From positions 1 to 37,538 of the forward strand of contig NZ_JADWYQ010000056.1 of the NCBI RefSeq assembly GCF_022414575.1: 37,538 nucleotides of DNA. The letters are read 5' to 3'. Below, piece after piece: positions 25,424 through 32,305 of the stretch; the first letter of the stretch is position 1; each line of letters starts with the position of its first letter. The position numbers were made by a program, and so were the translations under genes. The notes beneath the pieces were generated by a model. That model was not told where the DNA came from, made no database searches, and saw only the letters and a list, made by a program, of their open reading frames with translations. This DNA comes from Streptomyces sp. MUM 178J. Its GTDB lineage: Bacteria > Actinomycetota > Actinomycetes > Streptomycetales > Streptomycetaceae.

Positions 25424-26929
25424 TCAGTGCGCCTTCGACTTGAGGGCGACTTCCCTGATGAACAGCGTCACCAGGAACGCCAGGAACGCGAACGGCGCCG
25501 CGTACAGGAAGACATCCGCCACCCCGTGCCCGTACGCGCTCTCCATCACCGTGCGGACGGGCGGCGGCAGCAGGTCCAGGTCCGGGATGCCGCCCCCGCC
25601 CGTGCCGCCGTGCCCCAGAGCCGCGCCCTGCGGGCCGAGGGCGGCGAGGCCGTCCTCGACGTAGTGGGTGACCCGGTTGCCGAGCACGGCGCCCAGCGCG
25701 GAGACGCCCACCGCGCCGCCCAGCGAGCGGAAGAACGTGACCACGGAGCTGGCCGCGCCGAGTTCCTCGGGGGCGACCTGGTTCTGGGTGCACAGCACGA
25801 GGTTCTGCATCATCATGCCGAGCCCGAGGCCGAGGAGCGCCATGAACAGCGCGATGTGCCAGTACTCGGTGTCGTACCGCATGGTGCCCAGCAGACCGAG
25901 GCCCGCCGTCGTCAGCGCACCGCCGACGACCAGCCAGGCCTTCCAGCGGCCGGTCCTGGTGATGATCTGACCGGAGACGGTGGACGAGAGGAACAGTCCG
26001 CCGATCATCGGGATGGTCATCACGCCGGACATGGTGGGGGACTTGTCCCGGGCGAGCTGGAAGTACTGGCTGAAGAAGACCGTGCCCGCGAACATCGCCA
26101 CGCCGACGAAGAGCGACGCGACCGAGGCGAGCGCGATGGTGCGGTTGCGGAACAGACGCAGCGGGACGATCGGGTCGCTCGCCCGCGACTCGACGGCGAG
26201 GAAGAGCGCGCCCAGCGCGACCGCGCCGCCCGTCATCGCATACGTCTGCCAGGAGAGCCAGTCGTACTTGTCGCCCGCGAAGGTGACCCAGATCAGCAGC
26301 AGCGACACCGCGGCGCTGATCAGGAACGCGCCCGTCCAGTCGACCTTCACCTCTCGCCGGACCGCCGGCAGCTTGAGGGTCTTCTGCAGCACGATCAGGG
26401 CGATCACGGCGAAGGGCACGCCGACGTAGAAGCACCAGCGCCAGCCGAGCCAGTCCGCGTCGGTGATCACGCCGCCGAGGAGGGGCCCGCCCACGGTGGC
26501 CACGGCGAAGGTCGCGCCGAGGTAGCCGCTGTAACGCCCGCGCTCCCGCGGTGAGATCATCGCGGCCATCACGATCTGCGCGAGGGCGGAGAGCCCGCCG
26601 ACTCCCACGCCCTGGACCACGCGGCAGGCGATGAGCGTGCCCGCGCTCTGCGAGAGCCCGGCCGCCGCCGAGCCGAGGACGTAGATCACCAGGGCTATCT
26701 GGACCAGCAGCTTCTTGGAGAAGAGGTCGGAGAGCTTGCCCCACAGCGGGGTGGTCGCGGTCATCGCCAGCAGCGAGGCCGTCACCACCCAGGTGTAGGC
26801 GCTCTGTCCGCCCCCGAGGTCGGTGATGATCTGCGGCAGGGCGTTGGAGACGATCGTCGACGACAGAATGGCGACGAACATGCCGAGCAGCAGCCCGGAG
26901 AGCGCCTCCATGATCTGCCGGTGTGTCAT
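25424..26929 (-). CDS. DHA2 (14-TMS) drug:H+ antiporter, EmrB/QacA type
   Basis: This 501-residue protein starting MTHRQIMEALSG has 14 predicted transmembrane helices, the MFS motif A region (GKLSDLFSKK) after TM2, motif C-like GATFAVATVGGPLLGG, and a long hydrophilic loop near the end (GHGGTGGGGIPD). It exports toxic compounds with the proton gradient. The ATG at 26929 overlaps the stop of a 39-residue leader ORF (ATGA), and related proteins usually carry such a leader fused in frame (see the leader entry). It lies downstream of marR and is presumably repressed by it. Confidence 0.93.
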   Translation of the reverse strand: MTHRQIMEALSGLLLGMFVAILSSTIVSNALPQIITDLGGGQSAYTWVVTASLLAMTATTPLWGKLSDLFSKKLLVQIALVIYVLGSAAAGLSQSAGTLIACRVVQGVGVGGLSALAQIVMAAMISPRERGRYSGYLGATFAVATVGGPLLGGVITDADWLGWRWCFYVGVPFAVIALIVLQKTLKLPAVRREVKVDWTGAFLISAAVSLLLIWVTFAGDKYDWLSWQTYAMTGGAVALGALFLAVESRASDPIVPLRLFRNRTIALASVASLFVGVAMFAGTVFFSQYFQLARDKSPTMSGVMTIPMIGGLFLSSTVSGQIITRTGRWKAWLVVGGALTTAGLGLLGTMRYDTEYWHIALFMALLGLGLGMMMQNLVLCTQNQVAPEELGAASSVVTFFRSLGGAVGVSALGAVLGNRVTHYVEDGLAALGPQGAALGHGGTGGGGIPDLDLLPPPVRTVMESAYGHGVADVFLYAAPFAFLAFLVTLFIREVALKSKAH

Positions 26930-27045
26930 CGTCGGGCCTTCGGGCCTTCGGGCGACGGGTCTTCGGGCGACGGGTCTTCGGACGTCGGGCCTTCGGGCTC
27001 GGCGCGCCCGGCCCGCGCCGCACCGGCCGGTGTGGCTGTAGCCAT
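26926..27045 (-). CDS. 39-residue leader ORF, probably the frame-shifted N-terminus of the efflux protein
   Basis: An ATG at 27045 with AAGGA upstream opens 39 codons (MATATPAGAARAGRA..., then SEDPSPEDPSPEGPKARR) and stops at a TGA overlapping the transporter ATG. Homologous transporters typically carry a variable Pro/Glu-rich leader continuous with MTHRQ. Here one repeat unit is 7 nt short; adding 7 nt would put PSPEGPSPEGPT directly in frame with MTHRQ. Either a real frameshift, now read as coupled translation, or a sequence error. Confidence 0.55.
   Translation of the reverse strand: MATATPAGAARAGRAEPEGPTSEDPSPEDPSPEGPKARR
26930..27000 (-). repeat. 15-bp minisatellite in the efflux leader, one unit truncated
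   Basis: On the + strand the units read GGGCCTTC (8 nt), GGGCCTTCGGGCGAC, GGGTCTTCGGGCGAC, GGGTCTTCGGACGTC and GGGCCTTCGGGCTCG. The first unit lacks the 7-nt GGGCGAC half, which explains the frame difference between leader and transporter. Confidence 0.8.
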
Positions 27046-27068
27046 GGAAATCCTTCGTTGTACGTCGG

Positions 27069-27530
27069 TCACGCGGTGATGCGGTCCGCGGAGGCCCGGC
27101 GGTCGCGGAACGACTCCCGCAGCCGTGCGAGCATCGCGACGAGCTGCCCGACCTCGTCGTCGGACCAGTCGTCGAGTGTGCGGGCGAACATGTCCGCGGT
27201 CCGCCGTGCAAGGCCGTCGAGCATGTCCCGGCCCTCGGGCGTCAGCCGGAGCAGCCGGGAGCGCCGGTCGCCGGGGGCGGGAAGCCGTTCGATCCAGCCG
27301 GGCTCCTCGGCATGGGCGGCATGCCGGCTGGTCACCGACATGTCGACGGACAGCAGTTCGGCCAGTCGGCTCATCCGCATCTCGCCGTGCCGGTCGAGCA
27401 GGGTGAGCACGGCGGCCGGCCCGGAGGGGCACTCGACGGGCAGCATCCGCGCGATGCCCCGCTTGACGGCCCCGATGGCGCTGAGCTGCCGGGCGAGTTC
27501 CGCGTACCGGTCGGTGTGCTGATCAGCCAC
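27069..27530 (-). CDS. MarR-family transcriptional regulator
   Basis: This 153-residue protein (GTG start; GGAGG 11 nt upstream) has the MarR winged helix: MRMSRLAELLSVDMSVTSRHAAHAEEPGWIERLPAPGDRRSRLLRLTPEG (about 51-100), with the wing DRRSR. Flanking helices form the dimer domain. It lies 24 nt upstream of the efflux leader on the same strand, so marR and the transporter form one operon, probably autorepressed through the two palindromes upstream and released by a ligand that the pump exports. Ligand unknown. Confidence 0.93.
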   Translation of the reverse strand: MADQHTDRYAELARQLSAIGAVKRGIARMLPVECPSGPAAVLTLLDRHGEMRMSRLAELLSVDMSVTSRHAAHAEEPGWIERLPAPGDRRSRLLRLTPEGRDMLDGLARRTADMFARTLDDWSDDEVGQLVAMLARLRESFRDRRASADRITA

Positions 27531-27561
27531 GGTCCGCCCGTCCTCCCGACCGCCTTATCTT

Positions 27562-27604
27562 GTTGCTTAGGGCAACCATAGGAGCCATTGGTTGCTACAG
27601 GCAA
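27562..27604 (-). promoter_or_regulatory. marR promoter with two TTGC-N5-GCAA operators
   Basis: On the minus strand -35 TTGCCT (27604-27599), 18 bp, -10 TATGGT (27580-27575). Palindrome GTTGC-TTAGG-GCAAC (27562-27576) covers the -10 end and start site; TTGC-TACAG-GCAA (27592-27604) covers the -35. Centres are 29 bp apart, close to three helical turns. Layout fits MarR autorepression. Confidence 0.65.
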
Positions 27605-27711
27605 ATGAAAGCGGGTTTTATGGAGTAAAGGAAACCAAAAGTCTTCGCCTGCTTCCCGTCATGGCGCACATCGGACCGTTCCTGCTATTCGCGCGCACGC
27701 GCGCCCCGGGC

Positions 27712-27741
27712 TTGGGAGCGGAACGGGCGGTTCGCTAGGGT
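27712..27741 (+). promoter_or_regulatory. Promoter for a probably leaderless mRNA
   Basis: TTGGGA (27712-27717), 18 bp, TAGGGT (27736-27741), with the ATG of the small membrane protein only 8 nt after the -10. No Shine-Dalgarno sequence fits between, so the mRNA probably begins at the start codon. Confidence 0.5.
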
Positions 27742-27749
27742 CCTGCCCC

Positions 27750-27962
27750 ATGGCACACAACCCCCAGCACGGCCAGGGCCCGGAGGGCAACCACGACCCC
27801 GCGGGCAGCACCCAGATGTTCCGCGCTTTCGTCGACGAGGGCGCCCCGCCGAGCCGTCAGGCGACGCCCGACCGGTCATCCGGTCCGCGCGTCGGCCTGA
27901 TCGCAGGCGTCGTCGCGGCGATCGCCGTCGTCGTCGCGGTCGCCTGGCTCGCCCTCGGCTGA
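27750..27962 (+). CDS. 70-residue single-pass membrane protein, unknown function
   Basis: The protein has a hydrophilic N-terminal half (HNPQHGQGPEGNHDP..., with an STQMFRAFVDEG stretch) and one C-terminal transmembrane helix (about 49-69, VGLIAGVVAAIAVVVAVAWLAL). N-in tail-anchored topology is likely. It lacks a ribosome-binding site but has a close promoter, suggesting leaderless translation. It is convergent with the lipoprotein gene, 8 nt apart. Function unknown. Confidence 0.75.
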   Translation: MAHNPQHGQGPEGNHDPAGSTQMFRAFVDEGAPPSRQATPDRSSGPRVGLIAGVVAAIAVVVAVAWLALG

Positions 27963-27970
27963 CGTCTCGC

Positions 27971-28813
27971 TCATGCCCCCGCGAGGCTGATGTCCCGGGT
28001 CTCGACGTGCATGCCCGGCGGCACCCGCCAGGCGTCGACGCACACCGTGTAGGACGCTGTGCGCACGGCCCCCGGAGGGATGGGCGCGGGCAGCGGCCGG
28101 GCCGATTCCACCGTCGCCCAGTCGATGCCCAGCGCTCCGATGACATGGGTGCCGAACACGACCTGCCCTGATGTCGCCGCCGAGCCGCCCGTGTTGCGGA
28201 ACTCGACTGTCACCTTCTCGCACCAGCGCTTGTCGAGCGGGGCGCGGTCGGCCCTGACGATGCGCAGCTCGGCCGGACCCGCAGACGGCGTCGGCGACGG
28301 CGACGGAGATGCGGGCGGGGACGGGGCGGGAGTCGGGGGCGGCGAGGGGCGTGACGGCGCGGGCGTGGGCGCCTGCGGGGCCGCGCCGCTGCTCCCCTGA
28401 GGCGACGGAGCAGCGGCGGTCGGCGGCCCGCCCTCCCCTCCGTCCGGGGACGTGCCGTCCGGGGACGTGCCGTCCGGCGGCCTCCCCTCCGCGCCGCCGG
28501 TCCGCCCTCCCCGCTGCTGATTCCGGTGATCCTCGCGGTCCGTGCCGAGGCTTGGGCCCCGGTCCTCGTGGAGGCCCTCGCCGTGCTTCTCGCGTTGGCC
28601 CTCGTCCAGGGGGACGAGCAGCACATCGCCCGTCGGGGGCACGGTGGCCGTCGGCGCGTCGTCCGGGGCGGCGACGGCCGCATAGCCGTCGCCGGGGCCG
28701 TCGCCGCACGCGGTCAGCGCTCCACCGCCCAGGAGGAGCGCGACGACCGCCACGGCGGCGGCCCGGCAGCGATGCGTGTGCCGCACGTCCCGTCCGTGTC
28801 CTCCTCGTCGCAT
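27971..28813 (-). CDS. Lipoprotein with disordered linker and C-terminal beta domain
   Basis: This 280-residue protein has an N-terminal signal with lipobox LTAC (Cys36). A long disordered Pro/Ser/Gly-rich region (about 85-180, with DGTSPDGTSPDGG and PSPSPTPS stretches) follows. A C-terminal domain (about 183-280; LRIVRADRAPLDKRWCEKVTVEFRNTGG ... TASYTVCVDAWRVPPG) resembles a CARDB-like Ig fold with two Cys that could form a disulphide. It should be anchored on the outer face of the membrane and span the wall. Role unknown; start could be downstream, but Cys36 fixes the mature end. Confidence 0.82.
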   Translation of the reverse strand: MRRGGHGRDVRHTHRCRAAAVAVVALLLGGGALTACGDGPGDGYAAVAAPDDAPTATVPPTGDVLLVPLDEGQREKHGEGLHEDRGPSLGTDREDHRNQQRGGRTGGAEGRPPDGTSPDGTSPDGGEGGPPTAAAPSPQGSSGAAPQAPTPAPSRPSPPPTPAPSPPASPSPSPTPSAGPAELRIVRADRAPLDKRWCEKVTVEFRNTGGSAATSGQVVFGTHVIGALGIDWATVESARPLPAPIPPGAVRTASYTVCVDAWRVPPGMHVETRDISLAGA

Positions 28814-28884
28814 CGCGCCAGTGTGTCTGACGGTCCGTCAATAAGGAAGCGTCCGAAGGGCTGTCCGGGCGGGCGTTCCGGATG

Positions 28885-29739
28885 TCAGTCGCCGATCAGG
28901 CCCTCCCGCAGATGCGCCAATGTGCGGGTCAACAGCCGGGAGACATGCATCTGAGAGATGCCCACCTCCTCGCCGATCTGGGACTGGGTCATGTTGGCGA
29001 AGAAGCGGAGCATGATGATCTGCCGTTCGCGCGGCGGGAGTTTGGCCAGCAGGGGCTTCAGCGACTCGCGGTACTCGACGCCCTCCAGGGCGCTGTCCTC
29101 ATAGCCCAGGCGGTCCGCCAGGGAGCCCTCGCCGCCGTCGTCCTCGGGGGACGGGGAGTCCAGCGAGGAAGCCGTGTAGGCGTTGCCCACGGCCAGCCCG
29201 TCGACCACGTCCTCCTCCGACACCCCCAGCGTCGCGGCCAGTTCGGAGACGGTCGGCGAGCGGTCGAGCTTCTGCGCCAGCTCGTCGCTGGCCTTGGTGA
29301 GGGCGAGCCGAAGCTCCTGGAGCCGGCGCGGGACTCTCACCGACCATGAGGTGTCGCGGAAGAATCGCTTGATCTCGCCGACGACGGTCGGCATCGCGAA
29401 CGTCGGGAACTCCACGCCCCGTTCGCAGTCGAACCGGTCGATCGCCTTGATCAGACCGATCGTGCCGACCTGGACGATGTCCTCCATCGGTTCGTTGCGA
29501 CTGCGGAAGCGGGCTGCCGCGTACCGCACCAGGGGGAGGTTCAGCTCGATCAGGGTGTCGCGCACATAGGTGCGCTCCGGAGTCTCGCCGGTGCCCTGCT
29601 CGTCCAGCGCGCGTAGCCGCAGGAACAGGGAACGGGACAGAGTACGGGTGTCGATGGCTTCGGAGCCGTCAGGCACGACAGGCGCGGGTGCGCTCTTCGT
29701 GAGCGTGAGCACCTTCGAGCTGCCCTGTTCTGCGGACAT
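28885..29739 (-). CDS. sigN: SigB/SigF-family sigma factor, SigN-like
   Basis: This 284-residue protein (ATG 29739) has sigma region 2 ([37 protein letters not shown]), region 3 (SWSVRVPRRLQELRLALTKASDELAQKLDRSPTVSELAATLG) and region 4 ([45 protein letters not shown]). It belongs to the alternative sigma group used in stress and development. In S. coelicolor sigN lies directly next to sigF, as here, which is the basis for the symbol. No anti-sigma gene adjoins. Direct repeats upstream may control it. Confidence 0.85.
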   Translation of the reverse strand: MSAEQGSSKVLTLTKSAPAPVVPDGSEAIDTRTLSRSLFLRLRALDEQGTGETPERTYVRDTLIELNLPLVRYAAARFRSRNEPMEDIVQVGTIGLIKAIDRFDCERGVEFPTFAMPTVVGEIKRFFRDTSWSVRVPRRLQELRLALTKASDELAQKLDRSPTVSELAATLGVSEEDVVDGLAVGNAYTASSLDSPSPEDDGGEGSLADRLGYEDSALEGVEYRESLKPLLAKLPPRERQIIMLRFFANMTQSQIGEEVGISQMHVSRLLTRTLAHLREGLIGD

Positions 29740-29853
29740 GCCACCCCCTTGAGGTCGCGGGACGGTCGCGGCGGCCGCGACCGTCGGAGGAACGCAGCCT
29801 CCACCTGAATACCGGAGGCGGAGCTGCGGCAAACGCGGTTCCAGCAGAATGTC

Positions 29854-29889
29854 ACATGTCGGCAACACGCTGTAGTGACATGTCGACAA
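29854..29889 (-). promoter_or_regulatory. Direct repeats upstream of sigN
   Basis: On the minus strand TTGTCGACATGTCAC and TTGCCGACATGTGAC (13 of 15 identical) are spaced 24 bp, within the 235-bp gap between sigF and sigN. Each contains the self-complementary core ACATGT. Probable binding sites for a developmental or stress regulator; identity unknown. Confidence 0.5.
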
Positions 29890-29974
29890 GTATCAGGTGG
29901 AAGTGCGCAGGAAGCTGGGTGTCTGCGCCTTTTACACCGTCAACATCGGCTCGGAAGCGGTCTACCCGTCTCAG

Positions 29975-31108
29975 CTATGCATCGATCCTGTTTGCGGATC
30001 TCAGTCGGGCAAAACTCCGGGCCAGCAGCCGGGAGACATGCATCTGGGAGACTCCCAGCTCCTGGCTGATCTGGGACTGCGTCAGATTGCCGTAGTAACG
30101 GAGCATCAGAATCCGCTGCTCGCGCTCGGGCAGCTGTACGAGGAGGTGGCGTACGAGATCGCGGTGTTCCACCCCGGCGAGCGCCGGGTCCTCATAGCCG
30201 AGCCGGTCCACCAGGCCCGGCAGGCCGTCGCCCTCCTGGGCCGCCTCCAGCGAGGTGGCGTGGTACGAGCGGCCCGCCTCGATGCAGGCGAGCACCTCGT
30301 CCTCGGAGATCCTCAGCCGTTCGGCGATCTCGGCGGTCGTCGGGGTCCGCCCATGAGCCGTCGTCAGGTCCTCGGTGGCGCCGCTGACCTGGACCCACAG
30401 CTCGTGGAGCCGGCGCGGGACGTGCACCGTGCGGACGTTGTCCCGGAAGTACCGCTTGATCTCGCCGACGACGGTCGGCATGGCAAAGGTCGGGAACTGC
30501 ACCCCCCGGTCGGGGTCGAACCGGTCGATCGCGTTGATCAGGCCGATCGTGCCGACCTGGACGACGTCTTCCATGGGTTCGTTGCGGCTCCGGAAGCGGG
30601 CGGCCGCGTACCGCACAAGCGGCAGGTTCGCCTCGATGAGCGCCGCGCGGATCCGGGAGTGCTCCGAGGTGCCGGGGGTGAGGGCCTTGAGCTCGCCGAA
30701 GAGCACCTGGGTCAGGGCGCGGGTGTCCGCACCCCGGCTCCGGCCGCTGCCCCCGCCCTGGGGGCCGCCTGTCGAGGGGCGGTCCCTCTCCCGTTGCTCT
30801 CTCTCCCGTTGCTCTCTCTCCGGTTGGCCGCTCTCCGGTTGGCCGCTCTCCGGTTGGCCGCTCTCCGGTTGGCCGCTCTCCGGGCGGTCCCTCTCCGGTT
30901 GACCCGTCTGCGTGTGATCCGTCTGCGTGTGATCCGTCTGGGGGGCGTCCGGCTGTCCTGTCTGCTCCTGACGGTTCCGCCGGCCCTGTCGGCGGGCGCT
31001 CCCGGATGCGGCGTTCCCGGGAGCTGACGCCTCCGCCGCCCGGGACGGGGACCCGTCGTCCGGCCGCTCGTTCTGGGGCGGCACCTGAGGCGCAGTACTG
31101 GCCGGCAC
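29975..31108 (-). CDS. sigF: SigF-like sigma factor with expanded repetitive N-terminus
   Basis: The 377-residue protein (GTG 31108) starts MPASTAPQ and has a C-terminal core (about 124-377: [83 protein letters not shown]) that I recognise as the late-sporulation sigma factor SigF of Streptomyces. The known S. coelicolor protein is about 287 residues, so this copy is about 90 longer. The excess is a charged, disordered segment (residues about 41-120) containing TQTDH, ESGQP and EREQR pentapeptide repeats. It is followed on the same strand by sigN. Confidence 0.87.
   Translation of the reverse strand: MPASTAPQVPPQNERPDDGSPSRAAEASAPGNAASGSARRQGRRNRQEQTGQPDAPQTDHTQTDHTQTGQPERDRPESGQPESGQPESGQPESGQPEREQREREQRERDRPSTGGPQGGGSGRSRGADTRALTQVLFGELKALTPGTSEHSRIRAALIEANLPLVRYAAARFRSRNEPMEDVVQVGTIGLINAIDRFDPDRGVQFPTFAMPTVVGEIKRYFRDNVRTVHVPRRLHELWVQVSGATEDLTTAHGRTPTTAEIAERLRISEDEVLACIEAGRSYHATSLEAAQEGDGLPGLVDRLGYEDPALAGVEHRDLVRHLLVQLPEREQRILMLRYYGNLTQSQISQELGVSQMHVSRLLARSFARLRSANRIDA
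30780..30942 (-). repeat. 15-bp minisatellites in the sigF N-terminal region
   Basis: Three adjoining families of 15-bp units: GTTGCTCTCTCTCCC (2 copies, about 30794-30820), GGTTGGCCGCTCTCC (4 copies, about 30822-30881) and GCGTGTGATCCGTCT (2 copies, about 30911-30940). They encode EREQR, ESGQP and TQTDH repeats. Confidence 0.88.
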
Positions 31109-31246
31109 TGTTTACGCCACCCCTTTGCGATCGTTTACGGTCAACTCATCCATCAAAAGCGGTCATAGCATCACAAGACATGTCCACTGTGTGCAAGCAT
31201 CGCATTACGTCGTGTTGACGGAACGCCCGGCCGATGGCATGCGAAA

Positions 31247-31271
31247 GCCCCTCGCCGTATGGGCGAGGGGC
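31247..31271 (-). terminator. Terminator of the Dabb gene
   Basis: GCCCCTCGCC pairs with GGCGAGGGGC over a 5-nt loop, 46 nt past the Dabb stop on the minus strand and upstream of sigF. Confidence 0.7.
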
Positions 31272-31316
31272 GGGACGTCCGGGCGGCAGGGGCGGTGAGA
31301 GCTCCTCGGGGCCCGC

Positions 31317-31610
31317 TCAGAACTCGTAGTCGGCGATCACCCACGTGGCGAACTCGCGCCACTGTGCGGCGGCCGCCTGATGGGCCGGGTGCTCGAGATA
31401 GCGCTTGAGGGCGTCGCGGTCCGCCACGGCGGAGTTGATGGCGAAGTCATATGCGATCGGCCGGTCCGTGATGTTCCAGGCGCACTCCCAGAACTCGATC
31501 TCCGGAACCAGCGTGTCGAGCTCCTGGAACGCCCGCGCGCCGGCGATCACGCGCGGCTCGTCGCGCGAGACGCCTTCGTTGAGCTTGAGAAGGACCAGAT
31601 GGCGGATCAA
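31317..31610 (-). CDS. Dabb-family (stress-responsive alpha/beta barrel) protein
   Basis: This 97-residue protein (TTG start at 31610, GGAG 6 nt upstream) matches the dimeric ferredoxin-like Dabb fold: MIRHLVLLKLNEGVS at the start, then PIAYDFAINSAVADRDALKRYLEHPAHQ with the conserved HPAH. Family members are small cytoplasmic proteins, some monooxygenases or cyclases, most unknown. It begins 10 nt after the stop of the 54-residue membrane peptide, and that stop codon is part of its ribosome-binding region, so the two are coupled. Confidence 0.87.
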   Translation of the reverse strand: MIRHLVLLKLNEGVSRDEPRVIAGARAFQELDTLVPEIEFWECAWNITDRPIAYDFAINSAVADRDALKRYLEHPAHQAAAAQWREFATWVIADYEF

Positions 31611-31619
31611 CGGGCGCTC

Positions 31620-31784
31620 CTAGTTCACCAGCTCGGTCATGAACTCTCCCACACCTTGAGCGGCGCTCGAAATGCCCTCGAACCCTACCTGCACCAGGTC
31701 CGCCGCCCGATCGGGGGAGGTGATGATCGTGTACAGGACGAAGACGACCAGGATGTACAGCGATATCTTCTTCGCTTGCACCAT
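31620..31784 (-). CDS. 54-residue single-pass membrane peptide, unknown function
   Basis: ATG at 31784 is preceded by a strong GGGGAGGAAG. The peptide MVQAKKISLYILVVFVLYTII has an N-terminal transmembrane helix (about 8-22), then an amphipathic segment SPDRAADLVQVGFEGISSAAQGVGEF ending in TELVN. The good ribosome-binding site and coupling to the Dabb gene support it as real. Role unknown. Confidence 0.75.
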   Translation of the reverse strand: MVQAKKISLYILVVFVLYTIITSPDRAADLVQVGFEGISSAAQGVGEFMTELVN

Positions 31785-32036
31785 GGGTCGCTTCCTCCCC
31801 TTCCGTATCGCCTGTCCCGCGCAGTCGCGTGAGTCTAACCGAGCTGACTGAATCTTTAAGGACCAAGGGCCTGCACTTCGGGGCCCTTCGCCGCCCCGCG
31901 CCCCTGTCCCGGAGACACGGGATGGAGGCGAGCCCGCAAGGACCCGGCAGGAACCCCGCAGGCGGGGACCGCCCTCGTGCGGGCCCGGCCGCAGCCTTCC
32001 CCCTGACTGCGGCCCGGCTTGCGGGACCGGTCCCTA
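31785..32036. other. 252-bp intergenic region, GC-rich and structured
   Basis: Upstream of the 54-residue peptide and before the orphan tRNA terminator. It holds short inverted repeats (GCCCGCAAGG near 31932 against GCTTGCGGG near 32018) but no supported gene. The promoter of the leftward peptide-Dabb pair must lie here; none was recognised with confidence. Confidence 0.4.
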
Positions 32037-32080
32037 CGACGAAGGGCCCCGGCGCCATCCGGCGTCGGGGCCCTTCGTCG
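32037..32080 (-). terminator. Strong terminator of the displaced tRNA-Ser
   Basis: A 44-nt hairpin with 20-bp arms and one mismatch (CGACGAAGGGCCCCGGCGCC, loop ATCC, complement) sits 6 nt past the 3' end of the tRNA-Ser remnant, on the side where the leftward tRNA would have ended. It is the original tRNA terminator, now an orphan. Confidence 0.85.
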
Positions 32081-32085
32081 AAGAG

Positions 32086-32138
32086 CGGTAGCGGAGGGAT
32101 TTGAACCCTCGGTGACTTGCGCCACACTCGCTTTCGAG
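32086..32138 (-). pseudogene. 3' part of tRNA-Ser (CGA inferred): left attachment site of the element
   Basis: Read on the minus strand this has the T arm GAGGGTTCAAATCCCTC, the 3' acceptor strand CGCTACC with discriminator G (32086), a long variable arm, and the 3' half of an anticodon stem-loop (loop CTCGAAA, stem GCGAG). Identity stops at the 5' edge of the anticodon loop: the expected 5' half (GGTAGCG... CTCGC) is absent. This is what an integrase leaves when it inserts in a tRNA-Ser gene. The intact gene should be at the other end. Confidence 0.85.
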
Positions 32139-32142
32139 GTCT

Positions 32143-32199
32143 GTTCGTGCTGGTCAGAGGGTTGTTCAGGGCCGTTCAGCCCCGTTCGTTCCCGGTTCC
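32143..32199. repeat. Helically phased GTTC repeats next to the att site
   Basis: GTTC occurs at 32143, 32164, 32174, 32184 and 32195 (spacing 21, 10, 10 and 11 bp), within the longer pattern GTTCAGGGCC, GTTCAGCCCC, GTTCGTTCCC. On-face spacing just inside an att site suggests arm-type sites for integrase or Xis. 32200-32305 holds nothing else that I recognise. Confidence 0.5.
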
Positions 32200-32305
32200 T
32201 CGCCTGTCGCATGAACGGCTTCGGACGATGCCGGACGGGGCTGAATGAGACGGAAACTGAGACGGGATGCGGACCGGCTGACCTGCGCGTCTACCTCTGG
32301 CAGTG

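Noticed and set aside
29955..29966. SigB-type promoter (GGGTAG) upstream of sigN
   Set aside because: The -10-like GGGTAG departs from GGGTAY and the matching -35 is weak at 17 bp spacing, so it is not listed as a feature.
32086..32138. A complete tRNA-Ser gene
   Set aside because: The 5' half, D arm and 5' acceptor strand are missing; only the 3' part from the anticodon loop onward is present.
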